From NCBI RefSeq assembly GCF_016901815.1, contig NZ_JACSNR010000001.1:62001-126000 (forward strand): a DNA stretch of 64,000 nt, read 5' to 3'. The stretch's first letter is position 1, and every line of letters begins with the position of its first letter. The translations under genes were made by a program, and so were the position numbers. Shown here in pieces: positions 25,935 through 34,074 of this stretch. This DNA is from Hydrogenoanaerobacterium saccharovorans. GTDB taxonomy: Bacteria > Bacillota > Clostridia > Oscillospirales > Ruminococcaceae. The notes beneath the pieces are model-generated. The model ran no database searches, was not told the origin of the DNA, and worked only from the letters and a program-made list of their open reading frames with translations.

Positions 25935-25956
25935 GGTGGTAACTCTTTTGAGCTCG

Positions 25957-25988
25957 AAGGTTGCATCGATAGGATGCAACCTTTTTTT
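25957..25988 (+). terminator. Lysine-riboswitch terminator
   Basis: GGTTGCATC (25959-25967) and GATGCAACC (25973-25981) form a perfect stem followed by seven T. It ends 31 bp before the permease start. Confidence 0.93.
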
Positions 25989-26018
25989 ATTTGCAGCTCA
26001 AAGGAGAAATGTACTTTT

Positions 26019-27392
26019 ATGGCAACTCAGACAACTGGCCTCACTTCCGATGCCACTGAATTCAGCCGGGATGTCACCCTCTTCGGCGGCATCAGCATTC
26101 TCGCCGGCATCATGATCGGCTCTGGCGTCTTTTACCTCGGCTCCTATGTCCTGATCCGCAGCGGCATGAGCATGGGCCTTGCCCTGATCGTCTGGATCGT
26201 CGGCGGTCTGGTCACCCTGCTCAGCGGCCTCTGCTATGCGGAACTCGGTACCATGATGCCCAAGGCCGGCGGCGGCTATGTCTACCTCCGGGAAGCCTTC
26301 GGCGAACGGGTCGCCTATATGTCCGGTATGTCCACCTTCATCATCGGCTCCTCCGGTTCCATTGCCGGTCTGGCTATCGCGCTGCCCCAGGCACTCACCA
26401 GCATCTTCCCCATGACCGAACTGCAGTGCAAGCTCTTTGCCGTTCTCATGGTGGTGCTGCTCACCGCAGTCAACTACCGCGGCGTCAAGTTCGGCGCGGC
26501 AATCCAGAATGTCTTTATGATCGGCAAGCTGATCCCCCTGGTGCTCATCATTATCTGCGGCATCGCAATGGGTCAGCAGACCCCCGACCTCACTCCGGTG
26601 CCTGCCGGCGGTGCTTCCATCGGCGAGATCCTCTCCATGGTAGCCTTCGGCGTGGTAGCAACCCTCTGGGCTTTTGAGGGCTGGACCAACCTCAACACCA
26701 TCAGCGAGGAGATCCAGGAGCCCCGGAAGAATATCCCCCGGGCGATCATCATCTCCATTCTGGCAGTTACTGCCCTGTATGTGCTCTTCAACTTCTCCAT
26801 CTACCGGGTGCTGTCCTTTGAGGACATTTCGGCTCACATCGCTGCCGGCGACTACTTCCTCGGCACCGCTGCTGCCAACACCCTGTTCGGTCACTACGGC
26901 AAGATCTTCGTGGCAATCGCCATGGCAGTTGCCATCTTCGGCGCTCTCAACGGTTCGGTAATGGTATTCCCCCGCACCTACTACGCAATGGCCAAGGACG
27001 GAATGTTCTTCCCCTCCTTCACCAAGCTCCACCCCAAGTACCACACCCCCACCGGCGCCATCATCGCTTCGATGATCGTTTCCTGCCTGCTGATCTTCGC
27101 CAACAATCTGGACCAGATCACTTCCCTGGTGGTATTCAGCGGCATGATCTTCAAGTCCCTGACCTTTGCTTCGGTAATCGTCCTGCGTAAGAAGTACCCC
27201 GATATGAACCGTCCCTACAAGGTCTGGTTCTATCCCTTCTCGGTATATCTCATCGTCCTCATCATGATCGGCCTGTGCCTGAATACCCTGCTGGAGGACC
27301 CCCGTACCTCCCTCATTGGTCTGATCGTTCCGCTGTTCGGTCTGGCGGTCTATGAGTTCCAGCTCCGCCGGAAAAAGAAGGCGTCCCGATAA
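26019..27392 (+). CDS. APC-family amino acid transporter under lysine control
   Basis: 457 residues, about twelve membrane helices, APC superfamily, most like the LAT/SteT exchanger branch. TM1 motif A-G-I-M-I-G-S-G-V-F near residues 29-38, the helix 6 W-A-F-E-G-W stretch near 218 and the helix 8 region G-A-L-N-G-S-V-M near 308. Start ATG 26019 with AAGGAGA 11 bp upstream; the in-frame codons further upstream lie in the riboswitch and terminator. The lysine riboswitch makes lysine or a lysine-yielding compound the likely cargo. The next gene, an amidohydrolase 54 bp downstream, argues for a derivative or peptide. Confidence 0.87.
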   Translation: MATQTTGLTSDATEFSRDVTLFGGISILAGIMIGSGVFYLGSYVLIRSGMSMGLALIVWIVGGLVTLLSGLCYAELGTMMPKAGGGYVYLREAFGERVAYMSGMSTFIIGSSGSIAGLAIALPQALTSIFPMTELQCKLFAVLMVVLLTAVNYRGVKFGAAIQNVFMIGKLIPLVLIIICGIAMGQQTPDLTPVPAGGASIGEILSMVAFGVVATLWAFEGWTNLNTISEEIQEPRKNIPRAIIISILAVTALYVLFNFSIYRVLSFEDISAHIAAGDYFLGTAAANTLFGHYGKIFVAIAMAVAIFGALNGSVMVFPRTYYAMAKDGMFFPSFTKLHPKYHTPTGAIIASMIVSCLLIFANNLDQITSLVVFSGMIFKSLTFASVIVLRKKYPDMNRPYKVWFYPFSVYLIVLIMIGLCLNTLLEDPRTSLIGLIVPLFGLAVYEFQLRRKKKASR

Positions 27393-27446
27393 ACATAAGC
27401 GCATTAAATCCAGGTTTCATAAAAAGAAAGATTGGAGTGTATCAAT

Positions 27447-29051
27447 ATGTCAACCATTCTCGTAAACGCCAATATCTATGTAGAGCGCGGCAACTTCCAG
27501 GAGGCCATGCTCATTGAAAACGGCATCATCAAGGCTGTGGGCACCAATGCTGAAATCCGTGCCATGGCTCCTGCCGGCTGTGAGGAGATCGATGCCGAAG
27601 GCCGCACTGTTATCCCCGGCTTCAACGATTCCCACCAGCACCTCTACAATGTGGGCGAGAGCCTGCGCATGATCAAGCTGCATGAGGTTCCCTCCCTGGC
27701 TGAAATGATCGAGCGGGGCCGCCGCTTCATCGAGGAGAACCATGTGGCTCCCGGTGAAATCGTACTGGGCCGCGGCTGGAACCAGGACTTCTTCACCGAT
27801 ACCGACCGGATGCCCACCCGTGAGGATCTGGACAAGATCTCCACCGAGCATCCCATCATCTGCACCCGTGCCTGCGGTCATGTGGCTGTGTGCAACTCGA
27901 TGGCTCTGGAGAAGGCCGGCATCGACCGCAACACTCCTCAGCCTGCCGGCGCTTCCATCGACCTGGATGCCAACGGCGATCCCAATGGTATTGTCCGTGA
28001 GAGCGGCGCTCTGGCAATGGTGCTGTCCATCATTCCCCAGAAGACTGTTGCCGACTACGAGAAGAGCATCCGCACTGCCATGGACTATGCTGAGTCCATG
28101 GGCGTGACCTCGGTTCAGACCAACGACATCAAGGACAAGAACTATGCTGAGATGTGGCAGGCCTATGAGAATGTAACCCATGCAGGCCGCAGCGTCCGTG
28201 CTTATCATCAGTGCTGCTTCACCCAGATCGACAACTTCCGTGCCTTCCTGGCAGACGGCTACAAGACCGGTCACGGTGATGACCTGAACCGGGTCGGCCC
28301 GCTGAAGCTGTTTGTTGATGGTTCTCTGGGTGCCCGTACCGCCAAGCTGAATGCCCCCTATGCGGATGATCCCACCACCACCGGTATCACTGTTATGGAC
28401 CAGGCTTACCTGGATGAGATCTGCGGCATCGCTGCTGCAAACGGCATGAGTGTTGCCACCCACGCCATCGGCGACAAGGCTGCTGAGATGATCCTCGAGG
28501 CTTACGAAAAGAACATGACCGACAGCACCAACCCGCTGCGCAACGGTGTAATCCACTGCCAGATCACCACTCCCGAAACTCTGGAGCGGTTCAAGAAGAA
28601 CAACATTCTGGCTCAGGTACAGCCCATCTTCATCCACTACGACAAGAACATCGTCTATGATCGTGTGGGCGAGGAGCTGGCAAAGACCTCCTATGCCTTC
28701 AAGACCCTGGCTGACATGGGCGTGCATGTATCCTACGGCACTGACTCGCCGGTTGAGGATATGAACCCCTACAACAACCTCTACTGCGCTGTAACCCGTA
28801 TGTCGCTGACCGGCGAGGGTGAGCCCTATCTGCCGGAGCAGGGCGTGGACATCTACGACGCCGTGGACAACTACACCAAGGAGAGCGCCTTTGTTTCCTT
28901 TGATGAGAACAAGAAGGGCCGTCTGATGCCCGGCTATCTGGCTGACCTGGTGATCCTGGACCGGAACATCTTCGAAGTTCCCTCCATGGAGATCAAGGAT
29001 GTACGCCCGGTTGCCACAATGATCGGCGGCGAAATCGTATACCGCGCCTAA
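27447..29051 (+). CDS. YtcJ-like amidohydrolase, lysine-riboswitch operon
   Basis: 534 residues, typical of the YtcJ/N-acyl-amine hydrolase branch of the amidohydrolase superfamily, cytoplasmic. Metal site blocks: F-N-D-S-H-Q-H-L near residue 60, G-R-G-W-N-Q-D near 110, K-L-F-V-D-G-S-L-G-A-R-T near 291-302 with the candidate carboxylated Lys, A-T-H-A-I-G-D near 342, H-C-Q-I near 373 and S-Y-G-T-D-S-P-V-E near 432. GGAG 9 bp upstream of ATG 27447. Only 54 bp separate it from the permease and no terminator intervenes. Substrate unknown; release of lysine from an amide is suggested by regulation only. Confidence 0.85.
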   Translation: MSTILVNANIYVERGNFQEAMLIENGIIKAVGTNAEIRAMAPAGCEEIDAEGRTVIPGFNDSHQHLYNVGESLRMIKLHEVPSLAEMIERGRRFIEENHVAPGEIVLGRGWNQDFFTDTDRMPTREDLDKISTEHPIICTRACGHVAVCNSMALEKAGIDRNTPQPAGASIDLDANGDPNGIVRESGALAMVLSIIPQKTVADYEKSIRTAMDYAESMGVTSVQTNDIKDKNYAEMWQAYENVTHAGRSVRAYHQCCFTQIDNFRAFLADGYKTGHGDDLNRVGPLKLFVDGSLGARTAKLNAPYADDPTTTGITVMDQAYLDEICGIAAANGMSVATHAIGDKAAEMILEAYEKNMTDSTNPLRNGVIHCQITTPETLERFKKNNILAQVQPIFIHYDKNIVYDRVGEELAKTSYAFKTLADMGVHVSYGTDSPVEDMNPYNNLYCAVTRMSLTGEGEPYLPEQGVDIYDAVDNYTKESAFVSFDENKKGRLMPGYLADLVILDRNIFEVPSMEIKDVRPVATMIGGEIVYRA

Positions 29052-29101
29052 GAGAAATCTGCGCGTCTGAAATGCTTTCTCCGGGTTAACCCATTCTCCA
29101 C

Positions 29102-29134
29102 AAAAAGGACGGATCAGCCGATCCGTCCTTTTTT
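29102..29134 (+). terminator. Terminator of the lysine-responsive operon
   Basis: AAAAAGGACGGAT (29102-29114) and ATCCGTCCTTTTT (29121-29133) with a 6-nt loop. Confidence 0.94.
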
Positions 29135-29186
29135 CTGTGAAAATGGCGATGGAAAGTCCGGGTGCGCCGATGTAAAGCCGCCTTGG

Positions 29187-29215
29187 TGGACTTTCTCCCG
29201 GGGAGATGGTACAAT
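29187..29215 (+). promoter_or_regulatory. Promoter and operator-like repeats of XRE gene
   Basis: TGGACT (29187-29192), 17-bp spacer, TACAAT (29210-29215). The spacer holds an inverted repeat TCTCCC-G-GGGAGA (29194-29206), and AAAGTCC near 29153 mirrors GGACTTT at 29188-29194. Both are candidate sites for autoregulation. Confidence 0.7.
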
Positions 29216-29261
29216 AGGGCGCAGAAAAATACCGGCTCTGATGCCGAAACAGGAGGCCTCC

Positions 29262-29812
29262 ATGACATTCGGAGAAAAACTTCAGTACCTCAGAAAAGAA
29301 CAGAACTGGACCCAGGAACAGCTTGCCGATCAGATCGGGATCTCCCGGCAGTCCCTCTCCAAATGGAGCTGGGCGCCGCCACTCCCGATACCGAGCATGT
29401 GGTGCGGCTGAGCCGGCTCTTCGGCGTATCCACCGACACCCTGCTGCTGGACGATGCTCCCTTCCCGCCCTCTGCCGTCCAGGCCGCCGGCTCCCGCCGC
29501 CGCTGGGAACTCATCGGAGGCGGCCTGGCCTCCTCCCTGGCAGCCACCGGCCTGCTGATCCTCGGGATCTGTGCTTCCATCTTCCCGGCGGTCTATATCG
29601 AGGCTCCCATGGACAAGGAGTGGGTACGGGCCTATTCCGGGCTCTCCGGCTTCCTGATGACAAACAACCTCTGCTGGCTGTTCTGGCTCCTCTGCCTTAC
29701 TCTGGCAGGCGGTCTGGCGGCGCTGTTCCGCCCCAGGCTTCAGTCCCTGTTCGGACGGCTTCGCCATCGCCTTGCGCACAGACAGCCCTCCCAGCCCCCT
29801 GCGGAGGAATAA
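29262..29812 (+). pseudogene. XRE-family HTH membrane regulator, frameshifted
   Basis: ATG 29262 behind AGGAGG opens a helix-turn-helix reading M-T-F-G-E-K-L-Q-Y-L-R-K-E-Q..S-R-Q-S-L-S-K-W, then leaves frame near 29366. The other frame continues exactly as the family does: E-L-G-A-A-T-P-D-T-E-H-V-V-R-L-S-R-L-F-G-V-S-T-D-T-L-L. Restoring one G (TGG-GAG-CTG in place of TGG-AGC-TG) joins the two. The C-terminal part has two membrane helices (about residues 90-115 and 150-172 of the restored protein) of 183 residues in total. Either a real inactivation or a sequencing error. Confidence 0.85.
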
Positions 29813-29849
29813 AAAAAGCTCTGCCGAATCTGCTCGGCAGAGCTTTTTT
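29812..29849. terminator. Bidirectional terminator
   Basis: AAAAAAGCTCTGCCGA (29812-29827) and TCGGCAGAGCTTTTTT (29834-29849), perfect stem, between the XRE remnant and the convergent helicase gene. Confidence 0.96.
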
Positions 29850-29858
29850 ACTGCTTAT

Positions 29859-31691
29859 TTACCGCTCTCTGCGGGAATCCTGGCCCTTGCGGAAGTCCTT
29901 CTTGCCGCGGCGGGAAGAAGGCTTGCCCTCCCGGTGGTCGCCATGGGAGCGGCCTTCCCGGTTCTCCCAGCCGGACTTCTTCTTGCCGTTCTTCTGGAAG
30001 GTGTCGGTGCGGCGTCCATTGCCGTCCACCCGTCCATAGGGCTTGCCGCCCCGCTTGTCCGGACGGCGCTCCTCCCGGCGGCCTCCGGCATTCTTGCCCG
30101 CAAGATCTGCCTTAGTGAGCAGACGTACCTCGGTCTTGTGTCCGTTGATGCGGCAGGTCGCCATGGTCTCGGCGGTCAGGCGGGCATCCTCCGCACCGAG
30201 CTGTACCACAGTATAGTCGTCATAGATGTCGATCTTGCCCACCTGCTTGCCCGGAATACCGGTGGCATCAGCAATGGCCCCCAGAATGAAGTTCGGGGCA
30301 ATGCGCTGACGGCGTCCGATGCTCAGCACTACGCCGGTCTGCTTGCCGTCCCGGCTCTCGCCCCGGCGGGATACCACCTGCACCTCGGGCAAAGCCTTGC
30401 GCTGGCCTGCCAGCAGACGCTCCAGGGCAGCCTCCGCTACCTGCTCGGCAGTGAGGCCCATACCGGTCAGACGATGGAGCATGGCCTCTCCCTCGGGCAG
30501 AGGCTGGGCCAGGCTCTCCGCCAGGCTGGCGGCAAACTGGCTCAGACGGCTCTCATAGATCTCGCTGGCAGAGGGGATCTCCGCCTGGACGATCTTGGCA
30601 CCGGTGGATGCCATGATGTCCCGGAGCTGATAGAACTGCCGGCGTCCGCTGATGAGGGTGTAGGCCTTGCCCTCCTTGCCGGCCCGGGCGGTCCGTCCGA
30701 TGCGATGGACATAGAACTCTATATCCTGGGGAATATCAAAGTTAAAGACTGCGTCCACATTCTCCACATCGATGCCGCGGGCTGCCACATCGGTGGCGAT
30801 GAGGATGCGGGTGCGGTGGGACTTGAAGCTCGCCATCACCTGGGTACGGGCCGACTGGCGCATATCGCCGTGAATGCCCACGGCCTGATAGCCGGCATTG
30901 GTGAGATACTCCGAGAGCTCATCCACCATCTTCTTGGTGTTGCAGAACACCACCGAGAGCTTGGGATCATACTTTGCCAGCAGCAGGTTGAGCACATCCA
31001 TCTTCCGGCCCATGGGGCAGTCGAAGTAGAACTGCTCGATGTTCTCTGCGGTGCGGCTGCGCTCGCTGCCAATGGCGACCATCACCGGGTCCTTCTGATA
31101 CTCCCGGGTGATGTCCAGAATGGGCTGGGGCATGGTGGCGGAGAACAGCACAGTCTGCCGCTCCTCCGGCGCCTGGGCCAGGATGGTTTCAATGTCCTCC
31201 CGGAAGCCCATGTTGAGCATCTCGTCAGCCTCGTCCAGGATCACCATCCGCAGGCTGCCCAGACGCAGGGTGCGCCGGCGCAGATGGTCCATAATCCGGC
31301 CCGGAGTACCGATGACAAAGTTGGCGCCCTTCTTGAGCTGGAAGATCTGCTTCTCCATGGAAGCGCCGCCATAGACAGCCACGACCTTGACGCCCTTCTT
31401 GTACCGGGCGAACTTCTCCACCTCAGCGGCGGCCTGCATGGCCAGCTCCCGGGTGGGACAGAGCGCCAGCACCTGGACGCCCTCGAGGTCGGGATCGATC
31501 ATCTCAATGGCGGGCAGGCCAAAGGCTGCGGTCTTGCCGGTACCGGTATGGGAACGACCGATCACATCCTTCCCCTCCAGGATCAGCGGGATGCTCTGGG
31601 CCTGGATGGGGGTGGGCTCGGTGTAGCCGACTTCGGCTACGGCACGCTGGATGGCTTCGGACAGCGGAAAATCACGGAATGTAATGCTCAT
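29859..31691 (-). CDS. DEAD-box RNA helicase, CsdA/DbpA-like
   Basis: 610 residues. ATP-dependent RNA helicase, probably for ribosome assembly or cold-time RNA unwinding. Motifs in order: Q motif with P-T-P-I-Q near residue 25, G-T-G-K-T near 52, P-T-R-E-L near 81, T-P-G-R near 128, D-E-A-D near 151, S-A-T near 182, A-R-G-I-D near 297, H-R-I-G-R-T-A-R-A-G near 323-332. A DbpA-type RNA-binding domain (I-A-P-N-F-I-L-G-A-I near 450-520) and a basic Arg/Gly/Lys-rich tail follow. ATG 31691 lies behind AGAGGTAT. The leader contains a premature terminator, so expression is probably attenuated. Monocistronic. Confidence 0.93.
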   Translation of the reverse strand: MSITFRDFPLSEAIQRAVAEVGYTEPTPIQAQSIPLILEGKDVIGRSHTGTGKTAAFGLPAIEMIDPDLEGVQVLALCPTRELAMQAAAEVEKFARYKKGVKVVAVYGGASMEKQIFQLKKGANFVIGTPGRIMDHLRRRTLRLGSLRMVILDEADEMLNMGFREDIETILAQAPEERQTVLFSATMPQPILDITREYQKDPVMVAIGSERSRTAENIEQFYFDCPMGRKMDVLNLLLAKYDPKLSVVFCNTKKMVDELSEYLTNAGYQAVGIHGDMRQSARTQVMASFKSHRTRILIATDVAARGIDVENVDAVFNFDIPQDIEFYVHRIGRTARAGKEGKAYTLISGRRQFYQLRDIMASTGAKIVQAEIPSASEIYESRLSQFAASLAESLAQPLPEGEAMLHRLTGMGLTAEQVAEAALERLLAGQRKALPEVQVVSRRGESRDGKQTGVVLSIGRRQRIAPNFILGAIADATGIPGKQVGKIDIYDDYTVVQLGAEDARLTAETMATCRINGHKTEVRLLTKADLAGKNAGGRREERRPDKRGGKPYGRVDGNGRRTDTFQKNGKKKSGWENREGRSHGDHREGKPSSRRGKKDFRKGQDSRRER

Positions 31692-31777
31692 AATACCTCT
31701 TTCTGACTGTTCCGCACCGGGGGCCTCTGCCACAGAGCCTGCCCGCAGGCGGAAAACTTGGATCATTTCCGGGCTCT

Positions 31778-31812
31778 AAAAAAGTGAGGAGTCAATTTGT
31801 CGAACTCCTCAC
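31778..31812 (-). terminator. Premature terminator in helicase leader
   Basis: On the minus strand GTGAGGAGT (31804-31812) and ACTCCTCAC (31784-31792) pair perfectly, then TTTTTT. It lies about 20 nt after the predicted transcription start and 87 nt before the helicase ATG, with no gene between. Confidence 0.88.
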
Positions 31813-31839
31813 CTGATCGCACCCTTGTACTGAATGTCT

Positions 31840-31868
31840 ATTGTACCATGGATTGTATAAACTGTCAA
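31840..31868 (-). promoter_or_regulatory. Sigma-A promoter of DEAD-box helicase
   Basis: On the minus strand TTGACA (31863-31868), 17-bp spacer, TACAAT (31840-31845). Confidence 0.88.
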
Positions 31869-31902
31869 ATATTCTTCCATTCATTCATACTGACTGCACA
31901 AA

Positions 31903-32169
31903 TCACTGCCACTGAGCCGACCCATCCCGGGCTTTGAGGGCTTCGCAGACCTGTTCGATCCGCCACTGCTGTTCCTCGGGGCTGTGGGCAGCACGCACAT
32001 AGCCTGCCATCCGGTTCTGAAGCTGGGGGCTGAGCTGCGCAAAGAACTCCCAGCTCCCGGGAGTGGCCTGAATCCGGCTGAGCAGCGGCATGGGCATGCC
32101 AAAGCCCTCCATCCGGTCATGGACCCGGCTCTCCGGGCCATATTTTCCATAAAACTGCTGATAGTCCAT
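31903..32169 (-). CDS. Small hypothetical protein
   Basis: 88 residues, not recognised. It starts M-D-Y-Q-Q-F-Y-G-K-Y-G-P and contains a helical segment F-F-A-Q-L-S-P-Q-L-Q-N-R-M-A-G-Y near residues 40-55. No membrane segment. AGGAGGT 8 bp ahead of ATG 32169 supports translation. It is divergent from the Crp-like regulator, whose promoter lies in the 145-bp gap. Confidence 0.7.
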   Translation of the reverse strand: MDYQQFYGKYGPESRVHDRMEGFGMPMPLLSRIQATPGSWEFFAQLSPQLQNRMAGYVRAAHSPEEQQWRIEQVCEALKARDGSAQWQ

Positions 32170-32227
32170 GTTGTAACCTCCTGTCTGTTTCAGTCTGCCC
32201 GATTCGGACGAATTTATGTCCATTCCG

Positions 32228-32256
32228 TTGACAGACCCCAGGAAAAGAGGTATAAT
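32228..32256 (+). promoter_or_regulatory. Consensus promoter of Crp/Fnr-like regulator
   Basis: TTGACA (32228-32233), 17-bp spacer, TATAAT (32251-32256); both boxes are perfect. Confidence 0.9.
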
Positions 32257-32314
32257 GTGTATCATCTAAGACATAACGATAAAAAATTAACGATTTATGG
32301 AGGAGGAACAGCCC

Positions 32315-32971
32315 ATGCACACCGATGACCGCAGGACCGTAAGCGGCTGCTTTCTGTTTGCGGATCATGGGCTCACCGAAGCAGCGGAGGCCATTCTGGA
32401 CCGCTGCCCCATCCGGAGCTACCGGAAAGGAGAACTGATCTACTCCCGGGACTGCTTTGAACGGGCGGTGGGAGTGCTGCTCTCCGGGGAGGCGGAAGTG
32501 CTCAAGGGCCGGGGCGTGGTGCTCAACACCCTGTCCGCCGGGGACAGCTTCGGCGTTGCCGGGCTCTTCACCGAAAATGACCGCTATGTTTCAGATATAC
32601 GGGCGGTGCGTCCCTGCCGGGTGCTGCTGCTCAGCGCTCCGGCTCTGGAACAGCTCTTTGCGGCAGACAATGCCGCTGCCCTTGGCTATATCCGTTTTTT
32701 GTCCGGGCGCATCTGCTTCCTCAACCAGAAGCTGGACGCCTTTACCTCCTCCTCCGCGGAGGGGCGCATTGTGGTCTGGCTGCTGGAAAATATGGTCGAT
32801 TCCCGGGTGGTGATCCCCCGGGGCTATTCCGATCTCAGCCGTACCCTGGGCATTGGCAGGGCTTCGCTCTACCGGTGTCTGGACGGTCTGGAAGCCCAGG
32901 GCGCTCTGCGGCGCCAGGAGCGGGAGATCGAGATCCTGCGTCCGGAGCTATTGCAGAGCCGCATCGGCTGA
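32315..32971 (+). CDS. Crp/Fnr-family transcriptional regulator
   Basis: 218 residues. The N-terminal 120 residues form the cyclic-nucleotide-binding-type beta barrel (L-S-G-E-A-E-V-L-K-G near 60, A-G-D-S-F-G-V-A-G near 80). The C-terminal winged helix has Y-S-D-L-S-R-T-L-G-I-G-R-A-S-L-Y-R-C-L near 173-191. No Cys cluster for an Fe-S centre and no clear cAMP pocket Arg-Ser pair, so the ligand is unknown. GGAGGAGG precedes ATG 32315. It sits directly upstream of an ABC importer and is its likely regulator. Confidence 0.87.
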   Translation: MHTDDRRTVSGCFLFADHGLTEAAEAILDRCPIRSYRKGELIYSRDCFERAVGVLLSGEAEVLKGRGVVLNTLSAGDSFGVAGLFTENDRYVSDIRAVRPCRVLLLSAPALEQLFAADNAAALGYIRFLSGRICFLNQKLDAFTSSSAEGRIVVWLLENMVDSRVVIPRGYSDLSRTLGIGRASLYRCLDGLEAQGALRRQEREIEILRPELLQSRIG

Positions 32972-32977
32972 CCATCG

Positions 32978-33010
32978 TTTCAATCCCTGTATTTTACGGG
33001 TATATCCCGT
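32978..33010 (+). promoter_or_regulatory. ABC-operon promoter with palindrome over the -10
   Basis: TTTCAA (32978-32983), 17-bp spacer, TATATC (33001-33006). The inverted repeat ACGGG-TATAT-CCCGT (32996-33010) is centred on the -10 box, an arrangement expected for repression by a dimeric regulator. Confidence 0.6.
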
Positions 33011-33051
33011 GAAAGATATATTCAAAAAGTCTGCAAAGGAGTAATTTACCA

Positions 33052-34074
33052 ATGAAGCGTCTGCTTGCACTTGCAATGTCCGCTGTGATGGCGCTGTCCC
33101 TGACAGCCTGCACCAGCGGTACCGACAACAGTTCTTCCGTACCGGAACAGTCCTCCTCGGTGGCTGAGGAGCGTGCTACCATCCGGGTGGGCGGTCTGAA
33201 GGGCCCAACCGCCATGGGTATGGTCAAGCTCATGGAAGATGACGCCGCCGGCACCACCGCCAATGACTATGAGTTCACTCTGGCTGGCTCGGCAGATGAG
33301 ATCAATCCCCTGCTCATCAAGGGCGAACTGGATATCGCTGCTGTTCCCACCAATGTGGCTTCGGTTCTCTACAACAAGACCGAGGGTCAGGTGGAGATCC
33401 TGGCACTCAACACCCTGGGCGTACTGTATGTTGTAGAAAACGGTGACTCCATCCAGTCCATCGAAGACCTCCGGGGCAAGACCGTTTACTCCACCGGTCA
33501 GGGTGCTACTCCCGAATATGCCCTCAACTATATTCTCAGTGAGAACGGCATGACTGTCGGCACCGATGTCACTGTGGAATACAAGAGTGAACACAGCGAG
33601 CTGGCTGCCCTGCTGGCTGCCGGTCAGGCTGACATCGCTGTACTGCCTCAGCCCTTTGTTACCAGCGTACTGACCCAGAACCCCGATGTGCGCATCGCTC
33701 TGGATCTGACCGAGGAATGGGACAAGGTAACTGAGGACGGCAGCAAGCTCACCATGGGCGCGCTGGTTGTACGCAAGGACTTTGCTGAGTCCAATCCTGA
33801 GGCTGTGGAGGCCTTCCTCAAGGAGTACCAGGCTTCCACCGAGTATGTAACCGATGAGGCCAACCTGGACGATGCTGCTGCCCTGATTGAAAAGTACGGC
33901 ATCATCGCTGCAAATGTGGCAAAGCAGGCTCTTCCCTACTGCAACATCGTCTGCATCACCGGTGAGGAGATGAAGACCGCAGCAGAAGGCTTCCTCTCCA
34001 TTCTGGCTGAGGCCAATCCCAGCTCGGTAGGCGGCGCTCTGCCCGCTGAGGACTTCTACTACCTCGGTGCGTAA
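33052..34074 (+). CDS. NitT/TauT-type ABC substrate-binding lipoprotein
   Basis: 340 residues. Lipoprotein signal with L-T-A-C lipobox (Cys 20), Ser-rich linker, then a type-II periplasmic-binding fold starting T-I-R-V-G-G-L-K-G-P-T-A-M-G-M. This G-x-x-G-P-x-x-M-G pattern is common in clostridial NitT/TauT-like binding proteins whose ligand is not known. AAAGGAG precedes ATG 33052. The stop overlaps the permease start by 8 bp. Confidence 0.87.
   Translation: MKRLLALAMSAVMALSLTACTSGTDNSSSVPEQSSSVAEERATIRVGGLKGPTAMGMVKLMEDDAAGTTANDYEFTLAGSADEINPLLIKGELDIAAVPTNVASVLYNKTEGQVEILALNTLGVLYVVENGDSIQSIEDLRGKTVYSTGQGATPEYALNYILSENGMTVGTDVTVEYKSEHSELAALLAAGQADIAVLPQPFVTSVLTQNPDVRIALDLTEEWDKVTEDGSKLTMGALVVRKDFAESNPEAVEAFLKEYQASTEYVTDEANLDDAAALIEKYGIIAANVAKQALPYCNIVCITGEEMKTAAEGFLSILAEANPSSVGGALPAEDFYYLGA

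Noticed and set aside
25791-26018. N-terminal extension of the lysine-controlled permease
   Set aside because: It would read through the riboswitch and terminator; ATG 26019 is supported by AAGGAGA.
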